Assembly (NCBI GenBank): GCA_937859105.1
Contig: CALMAD010000018.1
Location: 1 to 6,108 of the forward strand
DNA: 6,108 bases
DNA from: an uncultured Propionibacteriaceae bacterium
GTDB taxonomy: Bacteria > Actinomycetota > Actinomycetes > Propionibacteriales > Propionibacteriaceae
Reading direction: 5' to 3'
The notes under the pieces are model-generated. The model saw only the letters and a list, made by a program, of their open reading frames with translations, was not told the origin of the DNA and did no database searches. The translations under genes were made by a program, and so were the position numbers. Each line of letters opens with the position of its first letter. Position 1 is the stretch's first letter. This document shows, in pieces, positions 5,941 through 6,108 of this stretch.

Positions 5941-5950
5941 AGAAATTTCT
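5941..5950. repeat. Palindrome AGAAATTTCT, recurring near 6015-6023
   Basis: A perfect 10-base A/T-rich palindrome, striking in this high-GC background. A close copy, AGAATTTCT (6015-6023), is itself an odd-centred palindrome (AGAA-T-TTCT), and AGAAAT appears again at 6036-6041. The centres of the two main copies are 73.5 bp apart. Recurrence of one motif upstream of a start codon suggests a regulator-binding site. Confidence 0.4.
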
Positions 5951-6017
5951 TTCGCGGCGGGGCGGTCACCGGGATCAGGGTAGGGCGGCGCTTTCTCGAA
6001 CGCGCAATCCCGGGAGA

Positions 6018-6047
6018 ATTTCTGGGGCGGTCCCCAGAAATGGGGAC
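6018..6047 (+). promoter_or_regulatory. Two mutually exclusive hairpins over the ribosome binding site
   Basis: Hairpin A pairs ATTTCTGGGG (6018-6027) with CCCCAGAAAT (6032-6041), ten perfect pairs around the loop CGGT. Hairpin B pairs GTCCCC (6030-6035) with GGGGAC (6042-6047), six pairs around AGAAAT. Both use the CCCC at 6032-6035, so they cannot coexist. GGGGA (6042-6046) is the likely Shine-Dalgarno sequence, seven bases before ATG 6054: B hides it and A leaves it free. The pairing is seen directly; a switching role is inferred. Hairpin A alone could instead be a DNA operator. Confidence 0.5.
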
Positions 6048-6053
6048 AAGGCA

Positions 6054-6108
6054 ATGTCGCGGTGGAAGGCACCCCAGCCAGAGGACGCCCCCGCGACCGG
6101 CTGGTCGC
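6054..6108 (+). CDS. Start of a gene running off the window, product unknown
   Basis: ATG at 6054-6056 opens a frame that stays open to the window end, giving 18 complete codons (MSRWKAPQPEDAPATGWS). Fifteen of the 17 codons after the start end in G or C, matching the coding bias of the neighbours. GGGGA (6042-6046) and AAGG (6048-6051) precede the ATG. Too little is present to name a family; the stretch is polar and Pro-rich with no signal peptide visible so far. The last 16 bases (6093-6108) form a hairpin, GCGACC-GGCT-GGTCGC, cut at the window edge. Confidence 0.5.
   Translation, partial: MSRWKAPQPEDAPATGWS

Larger units (their letters stand above)
5666..6053. other. Intergenic region without a convincing gene, rich in inverted repeats
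   Basis: About 390 bp with visibly lower G+C than the rest of the window and no reading frame with good codon bias or recognisable protein. It contains the 12-base palindrome CCATGGCCATGG (5724-5735), a terminator-like hairpin (5832-5880), a 6-bp inverted repeat (5916-5936), the palindrome AGAAATTTCT (5941-5950) and two competing hairpins (6018-6047) directly before the next start codon. The second half therefore looks like a promoter and structured leader region for the gene starting at 6054. No TAnnnT promoter box could be assigned with confidence. Confidence 0.5.

Noticed and set aside
5773..6072. A 99-codon minus-strand frame in the gene-free stretch
   Set aside because: No ribosome binding site, no domain, poor codon bias, and it runs through the structured repeats before 6054.
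1..6108. Mobile element, CRISPR array, tRNA or rRNA
   Set aside because: No transposase or integrase motif, no regularly spaced direct repeats of CRISPR length, no cloverleaf or rRNA-like segment was found on either strand by eye.

Overview
The window is high-GC DNA with strongly G/C-biased third codon positions, frequent GTG starts, a group II truncated globin and secreted or anchored proteins with Ser/Thr/Pro-rich stretches. This points to an actinomycete; a Thermomonosporaceae/Streptosporangiales-type genome would fit, but the genus cannot be fixed from the sequence alone.

Layout. (1) 1-998, minus strand: the first 332 residues of a CynX/NimT-family MFS transporter whose 3' end lies outside the window. 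(2) 1070-1462, plus: a DUF1992 (YhdN / DnaJ-homologue C28-type) protein, divergent from the transporter across 71 bp. (3) 1508-2335, plus: an unrecognised membrane protein with a long Thr/Ser/Pro-rich tail, 45 bp downstream of the DUF1992 gene. Its stop codon sits in the loop of a 9-bp hairpin. (4) 2402-2797, minus: a truncated haemoglobin of the GlbO group, convergent with (3). (5) 2892-3503, plus: a four-helix membrane protein of unknown function, divergent from the globin. (6) 3539-5047, plus: a membrane-anchored M1-family zinc metallopeptidase, 35 bp after (5) and probably co-transcribed with it. (7) 5108-5665, plus: a small unrecognised cytoplasmic protein that appears to be expressed leaderless. 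(8) 5666-6053: about 390 bp with no convincing gene but a dense series of inverted repeats. (9) 6054 onward, plus: the first 18 codons of a further gene.

The window is mostly ordinary actinobacterial chromosome. No mobile element, CRISPR array, tRNA, rRNA or recognisable defence system was seen, and the genes do not form one obvious pathway; the only plausible functional pairing is the membrane protein with the M1 peptidase. The points most worth following are at 6018-6047, where two mutually exclusive hairpins share one CCCC arm and one of them covers the likely Shine-Dalgarno sequence of the gene starting at 6054; the globin, which has Phe in place of both distal tyrosines (B10 and CD1) of the GlbO group; the exopeptidase-motif variant GALEI in the M1 enzyme; and two TAnnnT boxes placed so as to give leaderless transcripts.
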